Assembly: GCA_937928195.1 (NCBI GenBank)
Contig: CALEYZ010000131.1
Coordinates: 1 to 18,914 of the forward strand
Direction of reading: 5' to 3'
DNA length: 18,914 nucleotides
Source of the DNA: an uncultured Limnohabitans sp.
Lineage (GTDB): Bacteria > Pseudomonadota > Gammaproteobacteria > Burkholderiales > Burkholderiaceae_C
Shown: piece after piece, positions 5,894 through 13,326 of the stretch
Layout: each line of letters opens with the position of its first letter
How positions within the stretch are numbered: the stretch's first letter is position 1
Program-made: the position numbers and the translations under genes
Notes under the pieces: generated by a model
Databases searched by the model: none
Told to the model about the DNA's origin: nothing
The model's input: the letters and a program-made list of their open reading frames with translations, nothing else

Positions 5894-7480
5894 ATGATTA
5901 CTTCTCGCGTCCTTCCCCTGACTGTTGCCCTTCTGGCTTTCGATGCCACCGGCGTGCAAGCCACTCAACTTCAGCCAGACGCAAAGGCCATTGAAGCGCG
6001 AGAAAAAGATTGGCGCAACGGCGCCATCGTGTATCAAATCTTGGTAGACCGTTTCGTACCATCGGCCAATTTGGCTGCCAAGAAACACCTCTACCCAGCT
6101 CCCAAGGTATTGCGTGAATGGCACGAACAGCCCATGCGCGGCGTAGAACTAGAAGATGAAAAGTTGAACAGCCAAGAGCTCGAATTCTGGGGTGGCGACA
6201 TCCAAAGTGCACAAACACAGCTCAACCATGTGAAGCAACTTGGTGCGACCGCCATTTACCTCAACCCCATCCATCTGGCATGGACCAATCACAAGTATGA
6301 CGCGTTGGATTACAAGGCCATTTCGCCAGAATTTGGCACTCGCAACGACTTCAAAAATTTTGCAGCGCAAGCGCACCAACTGAGGTTGAAGGTCGTGCTG
6401 GACGGGGTGTTCAACCACATGGGCCGCAACGCCCCTCAATTCAAAGATGCGATGACGAACCCTCAAAGCCCTTGGCGAAATTGGTTTGCCATCGGATCGC
6501 AATACAAAGGGGGGGCACGCGTTTGGACTGGCTTTCAAAATTTGCCCGAGCTGAACCTTGAAAATCCCGCCGTTCGCAAATATTTGTACGAAGCGCCAGA
6601 CTCTGTAGTCCGCGGCTATTTGCGAGACGGGGCAGATGGTTGGCGCTTGGACACAGCCTACGAGTTGGGCTTGCCTTACATGCGGGCATTGACGCAAGCT
6701 GCGCGCAAAGAAAAGAAAGACGCCGTGGTGGTTGGTGAAATCGTCAACTATCCAGATCAGTGGCTCACAGCCATGGATGGCGTGATGAATTTCACTTTGC
6801 GGCAAATTATTTTGAGTGTGGCCCAAGGCGAGTTAAGTCCCAACCTGGCGGCACGCATGACAGAGCGCATGATTCAGGATTCAGGTATTGAGCCCATGCT
6901 GAAATCTTGGAACGTCATTGACAACCACGACATCCCTCGAATTGCGACACAGGTGCCTGATGCAAAGCAACGCCGCCTTGTTCAAGCATTGCAGTTCACC
7001 CTGCCCGGTTCGCCCAACGTTTACTACGGAAGCGAAGTGGGTATGACAGGCGGCGGTGACCCTGAAAATCGCAACCCGATGCGATGGGACTGGGTCAGTG
7101 CGCAGCACCCTGAAATGCTTTGGATGAAAAAACTCATCGGCACGCATCAGCAAAATCTCGCACTTCGTGTCGGCAACTACCGTCGCATTGAAAGTGAACG
7201 TCTCTTTGCATTCGAACGCTATACCCACAAAACCCTGGACACACGACTGGTCTTGGCCAACCCCAGCAAGACCGACGTCACGGAACGAATTTTGGTGGCC
7301 AATGCGGGCCTGATGGATGACACACCCTTTGTCGACATACTGGGCGAAGACCCACAAAAGCACGTCACAACCATGGGGCCTGGCCTGATCAGCGTCACGG
7401 TACCTGCTCAAACTGTGATGGTACTGAAACCCTTAGAGCGTGAATTGGGTGGCTACAGCCGATACAAGCGATCACCTTGA
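5894..7480 (+). CDS. Secreted GH13 alpha-amylase-family glycoside hydrolase
   Basis: The 528-residue protein hydrolyses or transfers alpha-glucosidic bonds. A signal peptide is visible (hydrophobic VLPLTVALLAF, likely cut after VQA at residue 23), placing it in the periplasm or outside. All four GH13 regions are present: region I DGVFNH (D170-H175), region II GWRLD with nucleophile D253 and R251, region III GE with acid/base E282, and region IV DNHD (N344-D346). The segment MTGGGDPENRNPMRWDW resembles neopullulanase, cyclomaltodextrinase and alpha-glucosidase subfamilies more than classic alpha-amylase. A beta-rich C-terminal domain fills about 430-512. No N-terminal starch-binding domain is seen. 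The gene stands alone, with no maltose transporter or regulator nearby. The start has a poor ribosome site but gives a complete signal peptide. Exact specificity is unknown. Confidence 0.92.
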   Translation: MITSRVLPLTVALLAFDATGVQATQLQPDAKAIEAREKDWRNGAIVYQILVDRFVPSANLAAKKHLYPAPKVLREWHEQPMRGVELEDEKLNSQELEFWGGDIQSAQTQLNHVKQLGATAIYLNPIHLAWTNHKYDALDYKAISPEFGTRNDFKNFAAQAHQLRLKVVLDGVFNHMGRNAPQFKDAMTNPQSPWRNWFAIGSQYKGGARVWTGFQNLPELNLENPAVRKYLYEAPDSVVRGYLRDGADGWRLDTAYELGLPYMRALTQAARKEKKDAVVVGEIVNYPDQWLTAMDGVMNFTLRQIILSVAQGELSPNLAARMTERMIQDSGIEPMLKSWNVIDNHDIPRIATQVPDAKQRRLVQALQFTLPGSPNVYYGSEVGMTGGGDPENRNPMRWDWVSAQHPEMLWMKKLIGTHQQNLALRVGNYRRIESERLFAFERYTHKTLDTRLVLANPSKTDVTERILVANAGLMDDTPFVDILGEDPQKHVTTMGPGLISVTVPAQTVMVLKPLERELGGYSRYKRSP

Positions 7481-7563
7481 GTTAAAAGCTTGGGACAGGT
7501 CAAAGGAGACGCCACGGGCTCAATGCTAAAGTTCGAGTCTGTTGTAATTCACAGTCCAGAGAC

Positions 7564-7899
7564 ATGACCCTCCCCAATTGCCCTAAATGCCAATCTGAAT
7601 TCACCTATGAGGATGGCGAAAATTTTGTCTGCCCAGAATGTGCGCACGAATGGCCCCAGCACATACAAGCCGAAGTAGAAACTGCCAAAGTTTTCAAAGA
7701 CGCCTCCGGCAACATTTTGCAAGACGGTGACACCGTCACCCTGATCAAGGACCTCAAGCTCAAGGGTTCCTCAAACGTGATCAAGGTCGGCACCAAAGTT
7801 AAAAATATCCGTTTGATCGATGGTGACCATGACATCGACTGCAAAATTGACGGCTTCGGTGCGATGCAGCTCAAGACTGAGTTTGTGCGCAAAGCCTGA
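7564..7899 (+). CDS. yjdM: YjdM/PhnA-family zinc-ribbon protein
   Basis: The 111-residue protein has an N-terminal zinc ribbon with two CPxC knuckles (C6/C9 and C23/C26) followed by the PhnA domain (about 42-111, VFKDASGNILQDGDTVTLIKDLKLKG onward). The length and both parts match Escherichia coli YjdM, once called PhnA. The old label of phosphonoacetate hydrolase belongs to an unrelated enzyme; the true role of this family is unclear. It stands 83 bases after the GH13 gene and 30 bases before the FKBP gene, so it could share a transcript with the latter. The ATG is preceded by a weak CAGAG. Family assignment is firm, function is not. Confidence 0.92.
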   Translation: MTLPNCPKCQSEFTYEDGENFVCPECAHEWPQHIQAEVETAKVFKDASGNILQDGDTVTLIKDLKLKGSSNVIKVGTKVKNIRLIDGDHDIDCKIDGFGAMQLKTEFVRKA

Positions 7900-7929
7900 G
7901 TTTCTATTCAACTTCAAACCTAGCAAGCC

Positions 7930-8367
7930 ATGAAAAAACTTTTCTTCATTCTTTCCATGCTATTGATAAGCACACTGAGTGCCTGCGGTGGCGGCAATGG
8001 CGAGTCTGCCCCAACCGGTCCGACGCTCCTTCAAATGACGGACGCTACTGTTGGAACTGGCACAGCGGCTGTCGCCGGCAATACGTTGACGGTCAATTAC
8101 ACAGGTTGGCTCTATGACGCCACAGCAGCACAAAATCACGGCAAGCAATTCGACTCCTCTATCGGACGCGCGCCCTTTAGCTTCAAGCTAGGTGCAGGTC
8201 AGGTCATTTCAGGATGGGACCAAGGCATGGTCGGCATGAAAGTGGGCGGCAAGCGGACATTGATCATCCCCAGCGCTTTGGGATATGGCAGCGCTGGTGC
8301 AGGTGGCGGCTTGATCCCCCCCAACGCAGCGCTGGTCTTTGATGTCGAGCTGATCGCCATTCAATAA
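7930..8367 (+). CDS. FKBP-type peptidyl-prolyl cis-trans isomerase, lipoprotein
   Basis: The 145-residue protein catalyses cis-trans isomerisation of Xaa-Pro bonds. It begins with a lipoprotein signal (MKKLFFILSMLLISTLSAC) with lipobox LSAC and lipidated Cys19, so it should be anchored in a periplasm-facing membrane. A short Gly/Ser-rich linker follows, then a single FKBP domain (about 38-145) with the usual blocks VNYTGWLYD, FDSS, FKLGAGQVISGWDQG and GGKRTLIIPSALGYG, ending PPNAALVFDVELI. It lacks the long N-terminal dimerisation domain of Mip or FkpA, so it is a minimal FKBP. It acts as a folding helper by family knowledge; clients are unknown. Confidence 0.93.
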   Translation: MKKLFFILSMLLISTLSACGGGNGESAPTGPTLLQMTDATVGTGTAAVAGNTLTVNYTGWLYDATAAQNHGKQFDSSIGRAPFSFKLGAGQVISGWDQGMVGMKVGGKRTLIIPSALGYGSAGAGGGLIPPNAALVFDVELIAIQ

Positions 8368-8513
8368 ATCCCAGATCGGGCAATATTTCATCTTGCGAAA
8401 TTTTGTCTGGTTTTTTCGAATTTCTCTCATATCAGTACAGTGTCAGGCGCAACTTTTAAGATCTAATACTGGGTTGCACGATTTACTGCTGCACAACAAC
8501 AACGAGGACGCAA

Positions 8514-10751
8514 ATGGCTAACCAAAAATCCAAAATCATTTACACATTGACCGACGAAGCCCCTTTGCTGGCTACCGCGGCCTTTTTGCCTGTTATCCGC
8601 ACCTTCACAGAACCTGCGGACATCGAAATTGAAACCAGCGATATCTCTGTTGCTGGCCGTATTTTGGGCGAGTTCCCCGACTACCTCACACCCCAACAAC
8701 AAATTCCTGACAACTTGGCCGATCTGGGCAAGCGCACGCTTTTGCCAGAAACCAACATCATCAAGTTGCCCAACATCAGCGCCTCTGTGCCTCAGTTGGC
8801 CGCGGTGATTAAAGAACTGCAATCCAAGGGCTACCACGTTCCCGATTACCCCGAAGATCCCAAAACAGACGCAGACAAGGCCATCCGTGCGCGCTACTCC
8901 AAGTGCTTGGGCAGTGCCGTGAACCCTGTCTTGCGCGAAGGCAACTCAGACCGCCGTGCGCCAGCGGCAGTTAAAAACTTTGCCAAGAAGAACCCTCACA
9001 GCATGGGCGAATGGAGCATGGCTTCACGCACTCACGTGGCGCACATGAAACACGGCGATTTCTACCATGGCGAAAAATCCATGACCTTGGACAAAGCCCG
9101 TGACGTGCGCATGGAGCTGACCACCCAATCTGGCAACACTGTGGTCCTCAAACCCAAAGTCTCCTTGCTGGCGGGTGAGATCATTGACAGCATGTTCATG
9201 AGCAAGAAAGCGCTCTGCGAGTTCTACGAAGAGCAGATGGAAGACGCACGCAAAACTGGCGTGATGTTCTCTTTGCACGTCAAAGCCACCATGATGAAGG
9301 TGTCCCACCCCATCGTGTTTGGCCACGCTGTCAAAATTTTCTACAAAGAGGCTTTTGAGAAACACGGTAAGTTGTTTGACGAATTGGGTGTCAACGTCAA
9401 CAACGGCATGGTCAATCTTTACGACAAGATTGCCACGCTCCCAACTTCAAAGCACGAAGAAATCATTCGTGATTTGCACGCCTGCCACGAACACCGTCCT
9501 GAATTGGCCATGGTCGATTCAGCCAAAGGGATCACCAATTTGCACGCCCCTAACGACGTGATTGTTGACGCTTCCATGCCAGCCATGATTCGCATCGGCG
9601 GCAAGATGTGGGGTGCAGACGGCAAACCCAAGGACACCAAAGCGGTCATCCCTGAGTCCACATTTGCGCGCATCTACCAAGAAATCATCAACTTTTGCAA
9701 AACCAACGGCAATTTCGACCCACGCACCATGGGTACGGTGCCCAACGTGGGTCTGATGGCACAACAGGCCGAAGAATACGGCTCACACGACAAAACGTTT
9801 GAGATCGCTGAAGATGGCGTTGCCAACATTGTTGACATTGCAACAGGCGAAGTGCTGTTGTCACAAAATGTGGCGCAAGGCGACATTTGGCGCATGTGCC
9901 AGGTCAAAGACGCACCAATTCGCGACTGGGTCAAATTGGCCGTCACACGCGCTCGCAACTCTGGCATGCCTGCTGTGTTCTGGTTGGACGCATACCGTCC
10001 TCATGAAGCCGAATTGATCAAAAAAGTAGAAACTTATTTGAAAGATCACGACACCAAAGGTTTGGACATCCAAATCATGTCGCAGGTTCGCGCCATGCGT
10101 TACAGCTTGGAGCGCGTGATTCGCGGTTTGGACACGATCTCTGTCACTGGCAACATTTTGCGCGACTACCTGACCGACTTGTTCCCCATCATGGAACTGG
10201 GCACCAGTGCCAAGATGCTGTCTGTTGTGCCTTTGATGGCGGGTGGCGGCATGTACGAAACAGGCGCAGGTGGTTCAGCACCCAAACACGTCAAGCAATT
10301 GGTTGAAGAAAATCACTTGCGTTGGGACTCTTTGGGTGAGTTCTTGGCCTTGGCCGTTTCACTGGAAGATTTGGGCATCAAAACTGGCAATGAAAAAGCC
10401 AAACTGCTGGCCAAAACCTTGGATGCAGCCACCGGCTCATTGCTGGCCAACAATAAAAACCCATCGACTAAAACGGGCGAATTGGACAACCGTGGTAGCC
10501 AGTTCTATTTGGCCATGTATTGGGCTCAAGAACTTGCCGCTCAAACGGCTGACAAAGAGCTGCAAGCCAAATTTGCACCCGTTGCTAAAGCATTGACAGA
10601 CAACGAAAAGAAAATCGTTGAAGAACTGAAAGCTGTTCAGGGCAAACCTGTTGACATTGGCGGTTACTTCAAACCATCCGTCGAATTGCTGGAAAAGGTC
10701 ATGTGCCCGAGCCCCACATTCAATGCAATCATTCAAGCTGCTAAAGCTTAA
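8514..10751 (+). CDS. icd: Isocitrate dehydrogenase (NADP), monomeric type
   Basis: The 745-residue enzyme converts isocitrate and NADP to 2-oxoglutarate, CO2 and NADPH in the citric acid cycle. It belongs to the monomeric IDH family, whose members are about 740 residues and unrelated in size to the dimeric 45-kDa Icd. The substrate segment GSAVNPVLREGNSDRRAP carries S134, N137, R141 and R147, two positions above their Azotobacter vinelandii equivalents as I recall them. Further conserved blocks are TMGTVPNVGLMAQQAEEYGSHD without gaps, FWLDAYRPHEAELI, and SVVPLMAGGGMYETGAGGSAPKH. The ATG has a good ribosome site (GAGGA, five bases before). It is a single-gene unit: a 146-bp gap precedes it and a strong terminator follows. 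Confidence 0.97.
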   Translation: MANQKSKIIYTLTDEAPLLATAAFLPVIRTFTEPADIEIETSDISVAGRILGEFPDYLTPQQQIPDNLADLGKRTLLPETNIIKLPNISASVPQLAAVIKELQSKGYHVPDYPEDPKTDADKAIRARYSKCLGSAVNPVLREGNSDRRAPAAVKNFAKKNPHSMGEWSMASRTHVAHMKHGDFYHGEKSMTLDKARDVRMELTTQSGNTVVLKPKVSLLAGEIIDSMFMSKKALCEFYEEQMEDARKTGVMFSLHVKATMMKVSHPIVFGHAVKIFYKEAFEKHGKLFDELGVNVNNGMVNLYDKIATLPTSKHEEIIRDLHACHEHRPELAMVDSAKGITNLHAPNDVIVDASMPAMIRIGGKMWGADGKPKDTKAVIPESTFARIYQEIINFCKTNGNFDPRTMGTVPNVGLMAQQAEEYGSHDKTFEIAEDGVANIVDIATGEVLLSQNVAQGDIWRMCQVKDAPIRDWVKLAVTRARNSGMPAVFWLDAYRPHEAELIKKVETYLKDHDTKGLDIQIMSQVRAMRYSLERVIRGLDTISVTGNILRDYLTDLFPIMELGTSAKMLSVVPLMAGGGMYETGAGGSAPKHVKQLVEENHLRWDSLGEFLALAVSLEDLGIKTGNEKAKLLAKTLDAATGSLLANNKNPSTKTGELDNRGSQFYLAMYWAQELAAQTADKELQAKFAPVAKALTDNEKKIVEELKAVQGKPVDIGGYFKPSVELLEKVMCPSPTFNAIIQAAKA

Positions 10752-10765
10752 TGCCACTGAAAAGG

Positions 10766-10790
10766 CTCTGAGTCACTTTGGTGGTCAGAG
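10766..10790 (+). other. Hairpin just after icd, upstream of the terminator
   Basis: CTCTGA (10766-10771) pairs with TCAGAG (10785-10790). A shorter inner stem can form after one bulged G, around the loop TTTG. No T run follows, so it is not itself a terminator; it may protect the 3' end of the icd mRNA. Confidence 0.4.
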
Positions 10791-10805
10791 TCTCGCCAAT
10801 CAAAG

Positions 10806-10829
10806 AAGCCGCTACGAAGCGGCTTTTTT
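10806..10829 (+). terminator. Intrinsic terminator of icd
   Basis: AAGCCGCT pairs perfectly with AGCGGCTT around the loop ACGA, and the stem runs straight into further T residues (10824-10829). It lies 54 bases past the icd stop. On the other strand the stem is followed by TTCTTTG after its own closing bases, so some termination of the convergent small gene at 10852 is possible. Confidence 0.9.
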
Positions 10830-10851
10830 CATGACATGAATCAGGCAGGCG

Positions 10852-11247
10852 TTATTCAAACAGGTCCGTTTGATTTTCATGCAGGTCTGCGGATTTGGCT
10901 TTCCCCTTGCGCTTGCTCTTATCGATGCCATTCACTTTTGTCGCACCTTTGATAGGCGACAGCTCCAAAATAGCCGGCACGTTTGACTTTAAGGCTGGCT
11001 TTGGCGTCTCCGGCTTTTGCATCGTATCTGTCAGCCCAGGTGGCCAGCGCTTTAAGCGCTTCAACTCTCCCCTGTTCATACAACGATAGACCGCCACATG
11101 CTGGTGAGTTACATCATCCTCGAGGACCACATAATCTTTACCCAAACAGCTTGCTTCACGCCCCTTGATGGCAACACTTGATTCTGTCGATGCCTTCATG
11201 TCCGTACGAGAATAGGCCGTGATCGCTCGCAAAATAACTTTGTTCAT
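10852..11247 (-). CDS. Hypothetical protein, 131 aa, unrecognised
   Basis: I do not recognise this protein. The N-terminal part (about 1-70) looks like a small globular domain with mixed charge (SVAIKGREASCLGKDYVVLEDDVTHQHVAVYRC). The middle is Pro-rich and the C-terminal third is basic and probably disordered (SKRKGKAKSADLHENQTDLFE). No signal peptide or membrane segment is seen. The ATG at 11245-11247 has a weak AGAG before it. It stands alone between the icd terminator and the TauE/SafE gene. The AT-rich upstream region has a tandem palindromic repeat that may be an operator. That it is a real gene rests on the lack of any competing frame and on the promoter-like upstream region. A nucleic-acid-binding role would fit the basic tail but is only a guess. 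Confidence 0.65.
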   Translation of the reverse strand: MNKVILRAITAYSRTDMKASTESSVAIKGREASCLGKDYVVLEDDVTHQHVAVYRCMNRGELKRLKRWPPGLTDTMQKPETPKPALKSNVPAILELSPIKGATKVNGIDKSKRKGKAKSADLHENQTDLFE

Positions 11248-11257
11248 ACGAATCTCT

Positions 11258-11287
11258 AGTTAATTAACATTAAGTTGATTAACATTA
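11258..11287. repeat. Tandem 15-bp repeat, each unit holding a 10-bp palindrome
   Basis: AGTTAATTAACATTA (11258-11272) is followed at once by AGTTGATTAACATTA (11273-11287), one mismatch in 15. Each contains GTTAATTAAC or the near-copy GTTGATTAAC; the first is a perfect palindrome. The pair starts 11 bases upstream of the ATG of the 131-residue gene, where an operator or core promoter is expected. Centre spacing of 15 bp is about one and a half helical turns. The repeat is seen; its function is inferred. Confidence 0.7.
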
Positions 11288-11349
11288 TGCCAACCAACTA
11301 TCGGTTAAACAACTTATCGTCATCAAGCAACCCGTTATAAAACAACGTC

Positions 11350-12093
11350 TTATCCAGAAAAGGTGTCCCAAATTAATTTAACAGATAGCAAGAACAAACC
11401 CGTTTGAACCAGTTTAAAGAACCAAGCATCAGCGATGCGTTTGGTGAGATAGGCGCCTAAAAACGTACCCAAAAGTGCAAAAGGCACCAGTACAGCCACC
11501 TTCCAGACATCAGCCTCTGTATACGGACTCAAATTTTGATACGGGCCTATCTTGGCCAAATTGATGATGGCAAACAAAATCGTTGCTGTGCCTGCAAACT
11601 CAGCTTTGCTTAACTTTTGCGGCAACACATAAATTTGGAACGGCGGACCACCAGCATGCGCAATGAAACTGGTAAAGCCTGCAACACCACCCCAAAACAG
11701 CCCCTTGGGCAAAGAAGCCGGCTTAGGCGTTTCGCTCTGCCCTCTTTTGAACCAAGTCTGCAAACAAAATCCAACGCCCACCAAGCCGATCAGAAACTTG
11801 ATGGTCAACTCAGAAATCAAGGCTGCAGTCAACCACCCTACCAGCACACCCAGAACACCAGCCGGAACCAAGATTTTTAAATTCACCAGGCTGTATTGCT
11901 TTCGATAAAGCCAAATGCCCACGGCATCTGAAATCACAAAAAGGGGCAATAACAACACCGCGGCCTTCACAGGTGACATGACCAATGACAAAACCGGCAC
12001 AGACATCATTCCGACCAAAGGCAACCCACCTTTGGACATGCCTATCAGCAACGCGGCCAAACTGGCCAGAACCAGATACTGATTGAATTCCAT
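11350..12093 (-). CDS. TauE/SafE (TSUP) family membrane permease
   Basis: The 247-residue protein is almost entirely hydrophobic, with about seven or eight membrane segments in two homologous halves, each beginning with a Gly-rich turn: GMSKGGLPLVG near 18-28 and GGVAGFTSFIAHAGGPP near 134-150. These are hallmarks of the TSUP family, whose members move sulfite, sulfonates such as sulfoacetate, or other small anions, often outward. Length is typical. The ATG at 12091-12093 follows AAGGAC. It lies 34 bases after the MFS gene on the same strand and is probably the last gene of the Bug-MFS-TSUP run. Substrate cannot be told from sequence; in this setting an organic acid or a sulfur-bearing analogue is plausible. 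Confidence 0.9.
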   Translation of the reverse strand: MEFNQYLVLASLAALLIGMSKGGLPLVGMMSVPVLSLVMSPVKAAVLLLPLFVISDAVGIWLYRKQYSLVNLKILVPAGVLGVLVGWLTAALISELTIKFLIGLVGVGFCLQTWFKRGQSETPKPASLPKGLFWGGVAGFTSFIAHAGGPPFQIYVLPQKLSKAEFAGTATILFAIINLAKIGPYQNLSPYTEADVWKVAVLVPFALLGTFLGAYLTKRIADAWFFKLVQTGLFLLSVKLIWDTFSG

Positions 12094-12127
12094 GAAGTCC
12101 TTGCTAGCAGCACCGCAAATTTGCGGC

Positions 12128-13309
12128 TCAATGATGGGGTTGAGGGTATTTCAAAAGTCGCCAGCAACTGAAGGTGGCCATTGATGCAATACCGAGCGTG
12201 AGCCAGATGACCCAGTCATATTGACCGGTAAGGTCAAAGACGCGCCCCGCCAACACAGGACCCAATAAGTTGCCCAACGCAGCACCGGTGTACAAGGTAC
12301 CGATGATGGCGGCAACGGCCTTTCCGCCAAACAAATCCATGCAAATGGCTGGCAAAAGCGACACGATGCTGCCGTAACTCAAACCAAACCACAGCGCAAA
12401 CGCACCAAATGCCAAGCGGTCTTGTGCAAATGCCCAAATCAGATAAGACAGTCCCATCAAGCCTTGCATCAACATCAAGGTTTTCACTCGACCTACCCTG
12501 TCGGCCAGCCATCCAATGGCAAAGCGGCCGACCAAACTGCCAATGCCAATCAGACCGACCAAAGCGACGGCTTGCGCCTCGGGTACGCCAGCATCTCGTG
12601 CCGCAGCCGAGATATGTGCAAAGGGGATGAACATGACAGGCGCCCCCAACAGGGTGCCTACATAAAGCCAACGGAATGATGGGGTTTTCAAGGCCTCCGC
12701 CAGCGAGAGTCCAGCCATCGCGCCACGAACGCCGTGTCCGGACTGGGGTGCTCTCTCCAGCAAAAATGCAGCCATCAAACCAAAGCACGCAACACCCAAA
12801 GCCAAAATTTGCAAGGCCTCACGCCACGTCATGAGGGTCATCAAACTACTGACCACCACTGGCAACACCAGGGTACCAGCCCCCACACCTGAGCTGGCAA
12901 TGCCCGAGGCCAATCCTCGTCGTTGTGTAAACCACGGTTGAACAGAGGCGATTGAAGGTGTGTAAACCAAGGCAATGCCCAAGCCCACCATCAGACCATA
13001 GCTGATGTACAGCGTTGAAAGTGATTCAGCTTGACTGGTGAGGTAGAGGCCCCCCGAGATGATGGCCATGCCCGACATGCAAACCAATCGAGGTCCCCAG
13101 CGGTCTGCCAACATGCCGCCAAACGCACCGAGCACAAAGTAAACCAATCCACAAAGACCAAAGATCCAAGAAACATCTGCACGCTGTGCATCAAACTCCT
13201 TGGCGAAGTTTTCAAAAAACGCGGCAAAGGAATAGGACACACCAAAGATGATGGCCAGGCAAACAAACGTTGCCCAAACCACCACCCAAGCTTTGCGAGA
13301 CTCCATCAT
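12128..13309 (-). CDS. MFS transporter, monocarboxylate/oxalate-formate antiporter-like
   Basis: The 393-residue protein shows about 12 membrane segments with the MFS motif A after helix 2 (GGMLADRWGPR) and its partial repeat after helix 8 (GWLADRVGR). The N-terminal half (VSWIFGLCGLVYFVLGAFGG, ASGIASSGVGAGTLVLP) resembles the MCT/OFA-type carriers for small carboxylates. It sits 17 bases downstream of the Bug binding-protein gene and 34 bases upstream of the TSUP gene, all on one strand. A tandem ATG (13309 or 13306) starts it, with GAGG at somewhat long spacing. MFS carriers do not use a periplasmic binding protein, so if the genes act together the Bug protein may sense or buffer rather than deliver substrate. 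Direction of transport is unknown. Confidence 0.9.
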   Translation of the reverse strand: MMESRKAWVVVWATFVCLAIIFGVSYSFAAFFENFAKEFDAQRADVSWIFGLCGLVYFVLGAFGGMLADRWGPRLVCMSGMAIISGGLYLTSQAESLSTLYISYGLMVGLGIALVYTPSIASVQPWFTQRRGLASGIASSGVGAGTLVLPVVVSSLMTLMTWREALQILALGVACFGLMAAFLLERAPQSGHGVRGAMAGLSLAEALKTPSFRWLYVGTLLGAPVMFIPFAHISAAARDAGVPEAQAVALVGLIGIGSLVGRFAIGWLADRVGRVKTLMLMQGLMGLSYLIWAFAQDRLAFGAFALWFGLSYGSIVSLLPAICMDLFGGKAVAAIIGTLYTGAALGNLLGPVLAGRVFDLTGQYDWVIWLTLGIASMATFSCWRLLKYPQPHH

Positions 13310-13326
13310 CGTGCGATGGCCTCAGC

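Noticed and set aside
6149..6826. A 225-codon open frame on the strand opposite the GH13 gene
   Set aside because: The plus-strand frame has all GH13 catalytic motifs. The opposite frame has no family features, is rich in Cys and His in the manner of shadow frames, and lacks a ribosome site.
7564..7899. Reading the YjdM/PhnA-like gene as phosphonate catabolism
   Set aside because: The name PhnA for this zinc-ribbon family is historical; no phosphonate genes are nearby and the family is not the phosphonoacetate hydrolase.
8368..8513. AT-rich stretch before icd with a loose GAAATT/AATTTC inverted repeat
   Set aside because: The arms are short and AT-only with a long spacer, and no convincing -35/-10 pair could be assigned; I see only the ribosome site before icd.
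12234..12788. A 184-codon frame on the same strand as the MFS gene, shifted by one base
   Set aside because: The protein is rich in Arg, Trp and Cys and has no membrane segments, while the MFS frame is continuous through the region with motif A.
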